Assembly: GCA_964652195.1 (NCBI GenBank)
Contig: CAZZBB010000012.1
Location: 62,001-126,000, forward strand
Length of the DNA: 64,000 nt
From: MSPOR6 sp964652195
GTDB lineage: Bacteria > Poribacteria > WGA-4E > WGA-3G
Direction of reading: 5' to 3'
Positions 54,930-63,151 of the stretch are shown here, piece by piece. Each line of letters opens with the position of its first letter. The first letter of the stretch is position 1. Both the position numbers and the translations under genes were made by a program. Below the pieces are notes generated by a model. That model ran no database searches and was not told where the DNA came from. It saw only the letters and a program-made list of their open reading frames with translations.

Positions 54930-55802
54930 ATGGCTAACAGAAAGAAAGGTCTTGGATCAGAAAGTACACTGCAACGAATAACGACTTTGGTAATCGCTTT
55001 TCTATCACAGCTGCGTGAAAAAGAGACATGGCAGGCATTGACGCGTTGGATTTTTTGGCGTGTTTTACCAAAACGTCGTCGAATAATGAAATTGAAACGG
55101 GAACTGAAACCGCTTTCTGAAAATGCTGCACCTGAAACGCATGCTCTACGTGATGAAGTCTTTTTAAAGAGTTGCTTAGAAGTACAAAAGTTAGAAGACC
55201 AAGAAATTTTGCTGGAAATCCTCAATAATGTAGAACAACCCCTTGGATTAGAACAAATATTCTTCTCGTCATTGTACCCAATCTTAATAAAGCGTGATTT
55301 TGCAGCGATTCCAATTTTTACAGAGAACCCGCATCGTTTAGAAGTGGAGATAGGTTATCTTGGACACAATGAAGACTACTTTTTCTGGGTATTCGAAATT
55401 GATAATAATAGAAGGATGTCTCTAAAGACGGGACTTGATGTTCGAGAAGCACAACGGGATGATAAACGATACGTCATATATACCTTGGGATGTACTGGTC
55501 TTGTAGAAACCGATTTTGCTGAGTATGCAGAACAGTGGCTGCTTAATACGCCACGCTTAGCTGTTGCGCTACCACTTTTAGCGACGGCTTATGCTGAGCA
55601 GTGGATACTTAATGTTCGAATCTATTTTAGCCATATTCTGAAAGATCTGAAAAAGCGGAATTATAAGGTTACAGCAGAGGCAATACCTGATTTTGAACGG
55701 GAGCGGTTGTCAATTTTACGCCGGCTTTCCCTTGTTCAGCTAAGAAGACGTCAATTTCTGTCCGGACGCCGAAATCGGGCAGGTATATACCGGGTTCGAT
55801 AG
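54930..55802 (+). CDS. Hypothetical protein (290 aa)
   Basis: The protein starts MANRKKGLGSESTLQRI if the ATG at 54930 is used; an in-frame start at 54873 adds 19 residues. It is basic and helical at the N-terminus, with HNEDYFFWVFEIDNNRRMSL in the middle and a repeated AYAEQW/AEYAEQW segment (AEYAEQWLLN, AYAEQWILN), and has no domain I recognise. Its last 134 bases overlap the M24 peptidase gene on the opposite strand; the C-terminal tail there is Arg-rich and probably antisense-shaped rather than selected. Confidence 0.55.
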   Translation: MANRKKGLGSESTLQRITTLVIAFLSQLREKETWQALTRWIFWRVLPKRRRIMKLKRELKPLSENAAPETHALRDEVFLKSCLEVQKLEDQEILLEILNNVEQPLGLEQIFFSSLYPILIKRDFAAIPIFTENPHRLEVEIGYLGHNEDYFFWVFEIDNNRRMSLKTGLDVREAQRDDKRYVIYTLGCTGLVETDFAEYAEQWLLNTPRLAVALPLLATAYAEQWILNVRIYFSHILKDLKKRNYKVTAEAIPDFERERLSILRRLSLVQLRRRQFLSGRRNRAGIYRVR

Positions 55803-56850
55803 AAAAACAAACACCTTGTATAAGAATACGTTCATCTCGTGTTTCCAAGTTATCCAAATTCGCTCCATTCCCATGAATGACAGTTCCGATGTTGTGTCCA
55901 GTTCTGTGAATAAAGTATTCTCCATATCCTTTTTCTATAATATAACCTCGAACACAGTCGTCAACAGCATATCCAGGAATTGGTTCGTTTGCTTCCCATT
56001 TTTCTTGTATAAATGACACAGCCCTATCCCTTGCTTCCCGGACAATTTCAAATATCTTAACATACTTATCAGGAACACGACTTCCCGCATAAGCGACCCA
56101 GGTGGTATCAGCGAAAACTGCATCAGAATCTTTCTGTTTTGCCCATAGATCAATTAAAATAAAATCATTAGGTTGTATTCGTTCGGTGATTGTAACGGAA
56201 GGTGCGTAATGGGGATCAGCACTATTGGCATTGACAGCAACTATGGGAGGATGATTGGTAACCAACTCCATTTGATCAAACTGGTGCATAATCTGTTGCT
56301 GAACTTCATACTCGGTTATATTATTTCCCGCTTTGAGTTGGTCTCCAATCCACTTAAATGCGTAATCCTTTGCTTGTAAAACTAAATGTGCGGATTTTTG
56401 ATGACCGAGAAATTGTTCTTCACTAAGTCGTGCTTCTATATATTGTGCAAGTTCTGCAGATGAATGAATTTCAACTCCAAAATTGCGAACCCATTCCAAT
56501 GTTCCCGCATCTACACGTGATATGTAAGGGATTGCAGCATTTGGCGAATATTCCATCGCAACAGATTTCACTTTGTTGAGAAGGGATTGCATTTCTTTAT
56601 TGAGTTCTTGCCATCCAGCATATAGAGAGACTTTTCCCGGCACGTCAGTAAAATTTGATGTTTCGATTTTATGGATTAACCAGTGTGGTTCGTCTTGTGG
56701 AGTAATAAGACAGTACCACCTTCGCGTAATATTTTTTTCAGTTAAGCCAGCAGCATTTTGTGATATAGGATTGATACCACGGAAGTCGTAGAGAAGCCAT
56801 GCTTCAATTTCCAATTCAGTTAATGCGAATTGTATTTCTGATAAATTCAT
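55669..56850 (-). CDS. M24 family metallopeptidase (Xaa-Pro aminopeptidase-like, 393 aa)
   Basis: A creatinase-like N-terminal domain (about residues 1-145) is followed by a pita-bread catalytic domain. The metal ligands are Asp in FILIDLWAK, Asp in AVFADTTW, His in HRTGHNIG, Glu in FSIEPGIY and Glu in GVRTEIDVF. Such enzymes remove residues before proline or hydrolyse related amidines. The five-ligand set is complete. The catalytic C-terminus is read from the same bases as the neighbour's tail on the other strand. Confidence 0.9.
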   Translation of the reverse strand: MNLSEIQFALTELEIEAWLLYDFRGINPISQNAAGLTEKNITRRWYCLITPQDEPHWLIHKIETSNFTDVPGKVSLYAGWQELNKEMQSLLNKVKSVAMEYSPNAAIPYISRVDAGTLEWVRNFGVEIHSSAELAQYIEARLSEEQFLGHQKSAHLVLQAKDYAFKWIGDQLKAGNNITEYEVQQQIMHQFDQMELVTNHPPIVAVNANSADPHYAPSVTITERIQPNDFILIDLWAKQKDSDAVFADTTWVAYAGSRVPDKYVKIFEIVREARDRAVSFIQEKWEANEPIPGYAVDDCVRGYIIEKGYGEYFIHRTGHNIGTVIHGNGANLDNLETRDERILIQGVCFSIEPGIYLPDFGVRTEIDVFLAEQGKAGVKLTTAPVQNQVLPLL

Positions 56851-57047
56851 TTCTTGGTATTATAGGACTATCTTTAAACTATTGTAGTTACTATAATAGC
56901 AGCATGGTTAGATCGTGTCAAAAGATTGATGACAATGATAAGGAATCCCCCTGTTGGGCTCTTGGTGTTCATATGATGTGAATAGGATGAGTTTATATGT
57001 TCTTTCCGATTTTCAAAAAATAAAGTACGTATTGTAGGAGAATACCA

Positions 57048-57347
57048 ATGGATATACAAAGCTTCATGACGCAGTTCATTAATTTTATACCACAAGTTGT
57101 AATAGGATTTTGGTCAATGCTAATATTAGTTTTAACAGTTATAGTACACATTGTGTTTGGATATGGTGTTTATGTCGATGCATTACGATTGTTAAAAAGA
57201 GGAAGACGACTTTTCTTTGTAAATTCCAGAATTTGGTTCTTTGCCACCCTCGTTGGTGGTGTATTTGTCGCAGGAATCTATTGGGTGTTACATCATTCCC
57301 GTCTAAATCCATCAATTTTATTACAGCAGATACAAAATGATGAATAA
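57048..57347 (+). CDS. Small two-helix membrane protein (99 aa)
   Basis: Two hydrophobic helices (about residues 13-43 and 60-82) are separated by a basic loop (LRLLKRGRRLFF), with Gly-rich faces. The ATG at 57048 has TAGGAG 8 bases upstream. No family is recognised. A hairpin terminator follows. Confidence 0.65.
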   Translation: MDIQSFMTQFINFIPQVVIGFWSMLILVLTVIVHIVFGYGVYVDALRLLKRGRRLFFVNSRIWFFATLVGGVFVAGIYWVLHHSRLNPSILLQQIQNDE

Positions 57348-57385
57348 GACAATCAAATAGAAGTATAATCTATAGAAAAACAAGA

Positions 57386-57416
57386 AGAACCCGTAATATC
57401 AATAGTTACGGGTTCT
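57386..57416. terminator. Bidirectional terminator hairpin
   Basis: agaacccgtaa (57386-57396) pairs with ttacgggttct (57406-57416) around a 9-base loop, between two convergent genes. Confidence 0.65.
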
Positions 57417-57439
57417 CTAATGTAAATAATCCAGACAGA

Positions 57440-58300
57440 TTATTCAAATGTAGCCTTTAATCTACTCCACTTGGTCGTCAATTTCCCTTTCGGTTGAACA
57501 GATAGGAAAGCAGAATTATCCGCAAGGTAATTCAGTATATTCTTAGTGAGCATTCTGAGGTTATCACTTTCTTTTGATTTATTATCTGTATAGACACCAT
57601 TGTGGTGGCCAAGGGTGATTATTTTCCCATCCTGTACATCATACTCAACTAAAGGACGTTCACCTGCTCCCGCTCCTCCACCACGTGTTTTTGTACCAAG
57701 TATTGTTCCAGTGGGATCTTTTGCAGCGAAGTTATGAAAGTCTGAGGTGAATCCACCTTGGTCCATACTTGTAAGAAATATAGGTTCATTTGTATCAAAA
57801 CCTTTGAAAATAGGATGGTTTTTAGCTTCAGCTGTTGGTTTTATTCCAATTGGTGGTGGTCCCTTGCCAATGGGTTGAAAGACTCTCGGATTACCACCTT
57901 TTTCGACGCCAAGATCTGCGACGTATCGGAGTCCTACAGCGGAAAGGAAGATACCCCCACCTGATTCAATATAGTCGAGAATTGCTTTCTTAGTTCCATC
58001 CGATAGAAATGCGTCAGGTAATTTATTCGATTTTGTGTGTATGAGCCATACAACAGCGTATTGATCTAATTTCAATGCAACTCCTGCGTTATTCTTAAAT
58101 GTACCATTATCATTTGCAATTAACTTTGCCGTCTGATAGTTTTCATCTGCCCAATTGTAAGCTGCTTCTTCAACTTCATGGGGTTCGTCACCGGAGGTTA
58201 AGAAACCAACAGTGATTTCAGATGTATATACTGGTAGAACGAATATTACGGATAATAATATCGTTAAAATCAAAAATTGACATATTAATTTAAATCTCAT
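57440..58300 (-). CDS. Secreted ThuA-like (glutamine amidotransferase-fold) protein (286 aa)
   Basis: A signal peptide (LILTILLSVIFVLPVYTS) precedes a flavodoxin/GATase-like domain with EITVGFLTSGDEPHEVE, YAVVWLIHTKSN, YIESGGGIFLSAVGLRYV and ITLGHHNGVYTDN, as in ThuA and trehalose-utilisation-like proteins of unknown substrate. The last 23 residues (SVQPKGKLTTKWSRLKATFE) match the tails of the two LamG proteins encoded next door. AGGAG lies before the ATG. It is divergent from the LamG genes across 247 bases. Confidence 0.75.
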   Translation of the reverse strand: MRFKLICQFLILTILLSVIFVLPVYTSEITVGFLTSGDEPHEVEEAAYNWADENYQTAKLIANDNGTFKNNAGVALKLDQYAVVWLIHTKSNKLPDAFLSDGTKKAILDYIESGGGIFLSAVGLRYVADLGVEKGGNPRVFQPIGKGPPPIGIKPTAEAKNHPIFKGFDTNEPIFLTSMDQGGFTSDFHNFAAKDPTGTILGTKTRGGGAGAGERPLVEYDVQDGKIITLGHHNGVYTDNKSKESDNLRMLTKNILNYLADNSAFLSVQPKGKLTTKWSRLKATFE

Positions 58301-58547
58301 AGTTCAATTCTCCTAAAATTTTTTTATATATTAACATAGGTATATTAAGAATATCAATTTGAATACAGACATTTCAATCTACCAAGTTAGTTGACAAAAT
58401 ATGTTAATGTGTTATCATATTTAAGATAAAGAGGTTCAATTTGCATCTGTTCTTGGGTTTATAACCCCAGATCTTTATAAATAGAATCAATTTAAAACTA
58501 TTAATTCTCATTTCTTGATGAAATTAATCAATATATTAAGGTGAAAT

Positions 58548-59333
58548 ATGTATATAAAATTGATAAGATTCTTCTGTATCTGTGCTGCTATAATTGTATT
58601 TATGGTAACAGGTATGATTTCTATTGAAGCACAAGTGAATGATCCAACGCTTTCAGTATATTATAATTTCGATGAAGATGGTGGAACAGTAAAAGACAAT
58701 TCACTTAATGGAAACCATGGTACAATTGATGGGGATGTCAATCGAGAAGAAGGTGTTTATGGAAATGCTATTGTTTTGGAAAACCAATCATGGATTGATA
58801 TGAATGGCCCAGAATTTAAGAATGGTCCAGTTGATGGTTTCACGATTGCTGTATGGGTCAACCATTCAGGTTCAAGTGATCCTCAAACATTACTTGATGC
58901 GATTGGTACAGATCATGGAAGTGGTCTATTCCATATGGAAATTCGGACAGGTGGTTTCAGATTTTTCCATCGTGATGGATCAAACACAGCAGTCTTTAAT
59001 ATCAATCCGGGTCCAGTCATAGAAGCGAATAAGTGGGTTCACTTTGCTGGAACTTATGATAGTGATTCAGGAGATATTAGGACTTATATTAATGGAGAAG
59101 AAACTCACTCAGGTACCGGATCCGGTAAATGTTCTGATAATTGGGGTGTGACTGCAGGAATTGGTCATCATAAGAATGGTCGTTGGTTCGATGGACGTTT
59201 GGATGAGTATTATATATTTGGACGTGCGTTACCAGAAAATGAAATATCAGAAGTGATGAATGGCGCACTTTTAGCAGTTGAACCTTCAGATAAGTTGACT
59301 ACAACTTGGGGGAACATTAAGTCTCATAGGTAG
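58548..59333 (+). CDS. Secreted LamG-domain protein 1 (261 aa)
   Basis: A signal peptide (IRFFCICAAIIVFMVTGMISIEAQ) is followed by a concanavalin-like LamG domain: LSVYYNFDEDGGTVKDNSLNGNHG, FTIAVWVNHSGSSDPQTLL, WVHFAGTYDSDSGDIRTYINGE and RWFDGRLDEYYIFGRALPENEI. Such domains bind glycans. The C-terminus (VEPSDKLTTTWGNIKSHR) is shared with its neighbours. It is a tandem paralogue of the gene at 59565, about two-thirds identical by eye. Confidence 0.85.
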   Translation: MYIKLIRFFCICAAIIVFMVTGMISIEAQVNDPTLSVYYNFDEDGGTVKDNSLNGNHGTIDGDVNREEGVYGNAIVLENQSWIDMNGPEFKNGPVDGFTIAVWVNHSGSSDPQTLLDAIGTDHGSGLFHMEIRTGGFRFFHRDGSNTAVFNINPGPVIEANKWVHFAGTYDSDSGDIRTYINGEETHSGTGSGKCSDNWGVTAGIGHHKNGRWFDGRLDEYYIFGRALPENEISEVMNGALLAVEPSDKLTTTWGNIKSHR

Positions 59334-59357
59334 CGAATAGTTTCAAGTATTCAAAAT

Positions 59358-59391
59358 TGGCTTGGATCCGGTGCATCCCTGGTTCAAGCCA
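59358..59391 (+). terminator. Terminator after LamG gene 1
   Basis: tggcttgga (59358-59366) pairs with ttcaagcca (59383-59391) with one G-T pair, followed by TTTT. The same stem recurs after the second LamG gene, so it was duplicated with it. Confidence 0.7.
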
Positions 59392-59564
59392 TTTTCATTT
59401 GTAGCTGATAATGCTGAACAGTATAGTTTTCACCTATGAATTTTCTTGACTTAGAGCAAGTTATATGAAAAAATTAGATAAATTTGATTGTAGATTATTT
59501 GTAATATAACAAGTAATTAGGCAATGAAAACTCTATTGATTACAGTTAAGAAAAGAGGCAATCA

Positions 59565-60347
59565 ATGTACAAATGTAGGATAAGACAGATATATATCTAT
59601 CTTTCAATATTGTTTTTTGTCGGAGTGTGTTTATACACGACAAATGCGGATCTTAGTGATCCAACTTTATCGGTTTACTATAGTTTTGATAAAGAGGGAA
59701 ATACTGTAAAGGATGGATCTGTAAATGGTAATGATGGGATTGTAGAAGGTAATGCCAAATGGGAAAAAGGAGTAATCGGGAATGCTATCGCATTGGAAAC
59801 TAATGTATGGATTAATATGAATGGTCCTGAATTTAAAAATGCACCATTGAAAGGATTCACCATAGCTGTTTGGGTTAACCATACAGGTTCTGCAGAGCCT
59901 CAGACGTTACTTGATGCTATTGGCACGGGTCATGAAAGTGGACTCTACCATATGGAGATTCGACCTGGAGGGTTTAGATTCTTTCACCGCAATAATGCAA
60001 ATGCTGCTGTCTTCAATATCAATCCTGGACCGGTGATTGAAGCTGAAAAATGGATGCATTTTGCTGGAACATACGATAGTGGTTCTGGAGATGCCATAAC
60101 ATATATTGATGGTGAAAAGACACATAATGCTAAAGGTACTGGCGAACTATCAGATGATTGGGGTGTAACTGCAGGAATTGGACACCATAAAAATGGTCGC
60201 TGGTATGTAGGACTACTTGATGAGTATTATATATTTGCTCGTGCATTATCAGGTGCCGAAATTAAAGAAGTTATGGATGGAGATTTTCTGTCTGTAGAAC
60301 CTGAAGATAAGTTGGCGACAACTTGGGGAGATATAAAAGCCCGTTAG
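59565..60347 (+). CDS. Secreted LamG-domain protein 2 (260 aa)
   Basis: A signal peptide (IYLSILFFVGVCLYTTNA) is followed by the same LamG fold as its neighbour: LSVYYSFDKEGNTVKDGSVNGNDG, FTIAVWVNHTGSAEPQTLL, WMHFAGTYDSGSGDAITYIDGE and RWYVGLLDEYYIFARALSGAEI. The tail VEPEDKLATTWGDIKAR matches the shared C-terminal motif. The main differences are in the first 60 residues. Duplication is the likely origin. Each copy ends with its own terminator. Confidence 0.85.
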   Translation: MYKCRIRQIYIYLSILFFVGVCLYTTNADLSDPTLSVYYSFDKEGNTVKDGSVNGNDGIVEGNAKWEKGVIGNAIALETNVWINMNGPEFKNAPLKGFTIAVWVNHTGSAEPQTLLDAIGTGHESGLYHMEIRPGGFRFFHRNNANAAVFNINPGPVIEAEKWMHFAGTYDSGSGDAITYIDGEKTHNAKGTGELSDDWGVTAGIGHHKNGRWYVGLLDEYYIFARALSGAEIKEVMDGDFLSVEPEDKLATTWGDIKAR

Positions 60348-60370
60348 TAAAGATATTTCTTAGTATATAT

Positions 60371-60412
60371 TGGCTTGGATTCAGTAAATTATTGGGTTCA
60401 AGCCATTTTTTT
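60371..60412 (+). terminator. Terminator after LamG gene 2
   Basis: tggcttg (60371-60377) pairs with caagcca (60399-60405) and is followed by seven T residues, a classical intrinsic terminator matching the one after LamG gene 1. Confidence 0.8.
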
Positions 60413-60510
60413 GGAGGAATTATAGTTGTTAGTTGATGAAAAGTAATCGGAAATTGTCTATATCAGAATTAATCTATTCCTAATAGTATTTATACCTGTT
60501 TACATTTACC

Positions 60511-61524
60511 CTATGTCATTTTAATAACAGTTCCTAACCCTCTGGTTTCCGCTTCTGTCAGGACAGCTGATGCAGCGACCGCATCCTGAACTGCCACCCC
60601 AACCGATTTAAAGAATGTGATTTCATCTTCTGACTGACGTCCCTGTTTGTCTCCATTAACGATTTCACCGATTTCTGCGTCAATATGAGCGTTTGGAATT
60701 ATAAGATCACCTGCCTCCTCAAGACATGCTTCTCGTGAATCCACGACAATTCGATTTGCACGTGTAACGGTTGCTGTGTCCACTTCACGTTTTTCTGGTA
60801 CAAATGTTCCTACGGCTGTTATATGTGTACCATGCTTTAGTAAATTTCCATCAAAAAGCGGGGTTGCGGATGTCGTTGCACAAATGACAATATCTGCATT
60901 TTCTACTACTTCTTGAGGAGAGTTGGCAATGTTTACTTTTGGGGCATCTGTCCAATTAGAGATTTCAGTAGCAATGTTTTCAGCAGATGTTTGGGTGCGA
61001 CTGATGAGATTTACACATTCAATTTTTCTGACTGACATCACCGCTTGCAACTGTGTCCTCGCCTGAACACCCGCCCCAAAGAGTCCAACCGATCTTGAAT
61101 CCTGCCGCGCAAGTAAATCCGCAGCTAAACCACCACCTGCACCTGTTCGAATAGCGGTAAGACTTGAACCATCCATAAATGCTTTTGGTGCTCCTGTATC
61201 GGGATCAAGTACTAAAACGGTAGCAGTGATACGTGGTAGGTTTATCTCTGGGTTCCCATCATAGACGGATACAACTTTTATGCCAAATTGTGCCTGTGTA
61301 GGCACAATTTGTCTTTGCTTTACATTCTCACTTCGTTTGGGTAGATAAGCCGGCATTATAAGTGTAACACCTTTATCGGAGGAGATATGTTGTCTTGGTG
61401 GTGCTATTGCTATTCCAGCGGAAAGTTGACTGTATGCATGCCGCATTGCGCCAATCGCTTTCGACATGGGGAGGGCTGCTCGGACATCGTCTGCAGTAAG
61501 GATTCTAATTTTCTTACCATTCAT
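60511..61524 (-). CDS. Ornithine cyclodeaminase/mu-crystallin family protein (337 aa)
   Basis: An NAD(P)-binding enzyme with GLFGAGVQARTQLQAVMSVRKIECVNLISRT, AIRTGAGGGLAADLLA and VVDSREACLEEAGDLIIP. The family includes ornithine cyclodeaminase, alanine dehydrogenase and ketimine reductases, which use similar folds. The substrate is unclear. It lies near an enolase-superfamily gene, though not in an operon: a restriction-modification system lies between. Confidence 0.85.
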   Translation of the reverse strand: MNGKKIRILTADDVRAALPMSKAIGAMRHAYSQLSAGIAIAPPRQHISSDKGVTLIMPAYLPKRSENVKQRQIVPTQAQFGIKVVSVYDGNPEINLPRITATVLVLDPDTGAPKAFMDGSSLTAIRTGAGGGLAADLLARQDSRSVGLFGAGVQARTQLQAVMSVRKIECVNLISRTQTSAENIATEISNWTDAPKVNIANSPQEVVENADIVICATTSATPLFDGNLLKHGTHITAVGTFVPEKREVDTATVTRANRIVVDSREACLEEAGDLIIPNAHIDAEIGEIVNGDKQGRQSEDEITFFKSVGVAVQDAVAASAVLTEAETRGLGTVIKMT

Positions 61525-61597
61525 GTTTCGGCAGTGTTTCCTTCGTCAATACCAATATAGAATTGTTAGCATTTGAAATGGATATGGACATAGAATA

Positions 61598-62208
61598 TTA
61601 AAAGATATCATCCTCTTTGCAATAGTTTTTAATCCACCTATCCCAATCCGCAGAATCTTTTTTTACAGCCATCATGTATTCTATGTTTTCATTATTTTTT
61701 AGGGCTTCTCGAGTTCCATGGGCGGGATAGGCATTAAGCTTATCCATTTCTAATATCATTTCTGCATGTGTTAAAACAAATGTGGTCGCCCATCATCGGA
61801 GATTGACTGAATAATGTAATCACAATCCTGCCAGGGTCTGATTTGAAGCATATTAACAGAATTATCCAGATTGTAACCAGAGCTTTTATACTCATAGTAC
61901 CTGCCATTCTTCTTAAAATCCCCTCTATCCTCACTTTTATTAACTCTTTCACAATGGTGCTTTTTTATGAAATAATTTTCCCATAAAGGGCTTCTTGATT
62001 GTGTGGACAGTACGCTACTTATTTTGTAAAAGTCTTGTTCAGAAATTTCTTGTTTCTCAAGGGTTAAATCAATTAATTGATCCCTAATACTTGCTACACT
62101 ATTCAGCACAATTCTGCTGTTATCTATATTTTCTAATATGAAACTTATCGTTTTATTTAATTCTTTCTGGTTCATAGTATTTGAAATATTCAATCTAAAG
62201 GAGTTCAA
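61598..62208 (-). pseudogene. Type II restriction endonuclease, frameshifted
   Basis: The first frame (62208-61771) contains SPLWENYFIKKHHCERV, then EDRGDFKKNGRYYEYKSSG, a PD-(D/E)xK-type core with D...E-x-K, and LQIRPWQDCDYIIQ. It stops at RPHLF, but another frame continues at once as FVLTHAEMILEMDKLNAYPAHGTREALK and ends at 61598 after NENIEYMMAVKKDSADWDRWIKN. A single-base change near 61775 in a T-rich run would join them into about 200 residues. Either the nuclease is dead or an assembly error has split it. It overlaps the methyltransferase end by 14 bases. Confidence 0.6.
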
Positions 62209-63064
62209 ACAAATTTATCTGACTTTCTTCAGTTCTATTAGGCTCATGGCATTTGATATATTGTTCCAAAAATTCAAATTTTGTTAACCAATACACACCA
62301 CCGTTTGCACAAGAATTTCCATTCCAATCAACTGCTTTGATTTTAGATATTAAATCTTCTACTGGAATTTTTGATTTAAGGAAGTAGCCTCTATTATTTG
62401 GTGTCGGGGTTTTTGTAATTCTTTTTGGAGAAGCACCAAATACAAATATGTCAAAATCGTCTTTATTGGAGAATGTAAAATCATTCGTTTCTGTGTAGAC
62501 ATTCGGATTAACCCTTAAGTCTTTTCCCTCTGATTTATCAAAAATAAAAAAACTTGCAGGTACATGATATGCTTTTCCTTTTAATGTAAAACAGTCCCGT
62601 CCTAATTCAGTGATAGAGACTATTCTCCAATTATTGGGCAATATTTTTTGCCGGGTATGTTTTCTATAAACATCTGGTAAAATAAAAGCAATTGTTTGGA
62701 CATTACGAAATGAGATAGCATGGGATATAAATTTTGAAGAGAGTTTCTGATATTGACCAAACGGCGGATTGCCAATAACCAATACGCGCTCGTATTGGTC
62801 GCTAATTTTGTATTCAAACCAGTCACCTTTGATAATGTCATCATATTGCGGTTCAATATCAATACCTATCTTAGTGTCATGTTCGATATTCTTATAGAAC
62901 GCACCATCCCCCGCAGACGGTTCTATCACACAATCATATATGTAAGGTAATTTAGTTATTTCATCTAAACACCTTTTGACGACTTCCTGTTTCGTGTAGA
63001 ATTTATCAAGGCTTCTGCTGTGGTCTTTATATTCTTTTCTCCAAATGTGAGTCATTTTCGGCAT
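62195..63064 (-). CDS. Type II DNA methyltransferase (289 aa)
   Basis: The AdoMet site (VIEPSAGDGAFYKNI) and the catalytic GNPPFGQYQ place it among amino (N6-adenine or N4-cytosine) methyltransferases. FYTKQEVVKRCLDEI near the N-terminus is typical of the class. It protects host sites from the nuclease encoded immediately downstream, whose start overlaps its end. If the nuclease is inactive this is an orphan methylase. AGGAG precedes the ATG region. Confidence 0.8.
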   Translation of the reverse strand: MPKMTHIWRKEYKDHSRSLDKFYTKQEVVKRCLDEITKLPYIYDCVIEPSAGDGAFYKNIEHDTKIGIDIEPQYDDIIKGDWFEYKISDQYERVLVIGNPPFGQYQKLSSKFISHAISFRNVQTIAFILPDVYRKHTRQKILPNNWRIVSITELGRDCFTLKGKAYHVPASFFIFDKSEGKDLRVNPNVYTETNDFTFSNKDDFDIFVFGASPKRITKTPTPNNRGYFLKSKIPVEDLISKIKAVDWNGNSCANGGVYWLTKFEFLEQYIKCHEPNRTEESQINLFELL

Positions 63065-63151
63065 CTCCTTAGATATACTTATTTCACTTGACTTTCACAT
63101 CGTAAATAGTGTACCACATTTAATAGGTGATGGTAAGAGAAAATAAGAAAA

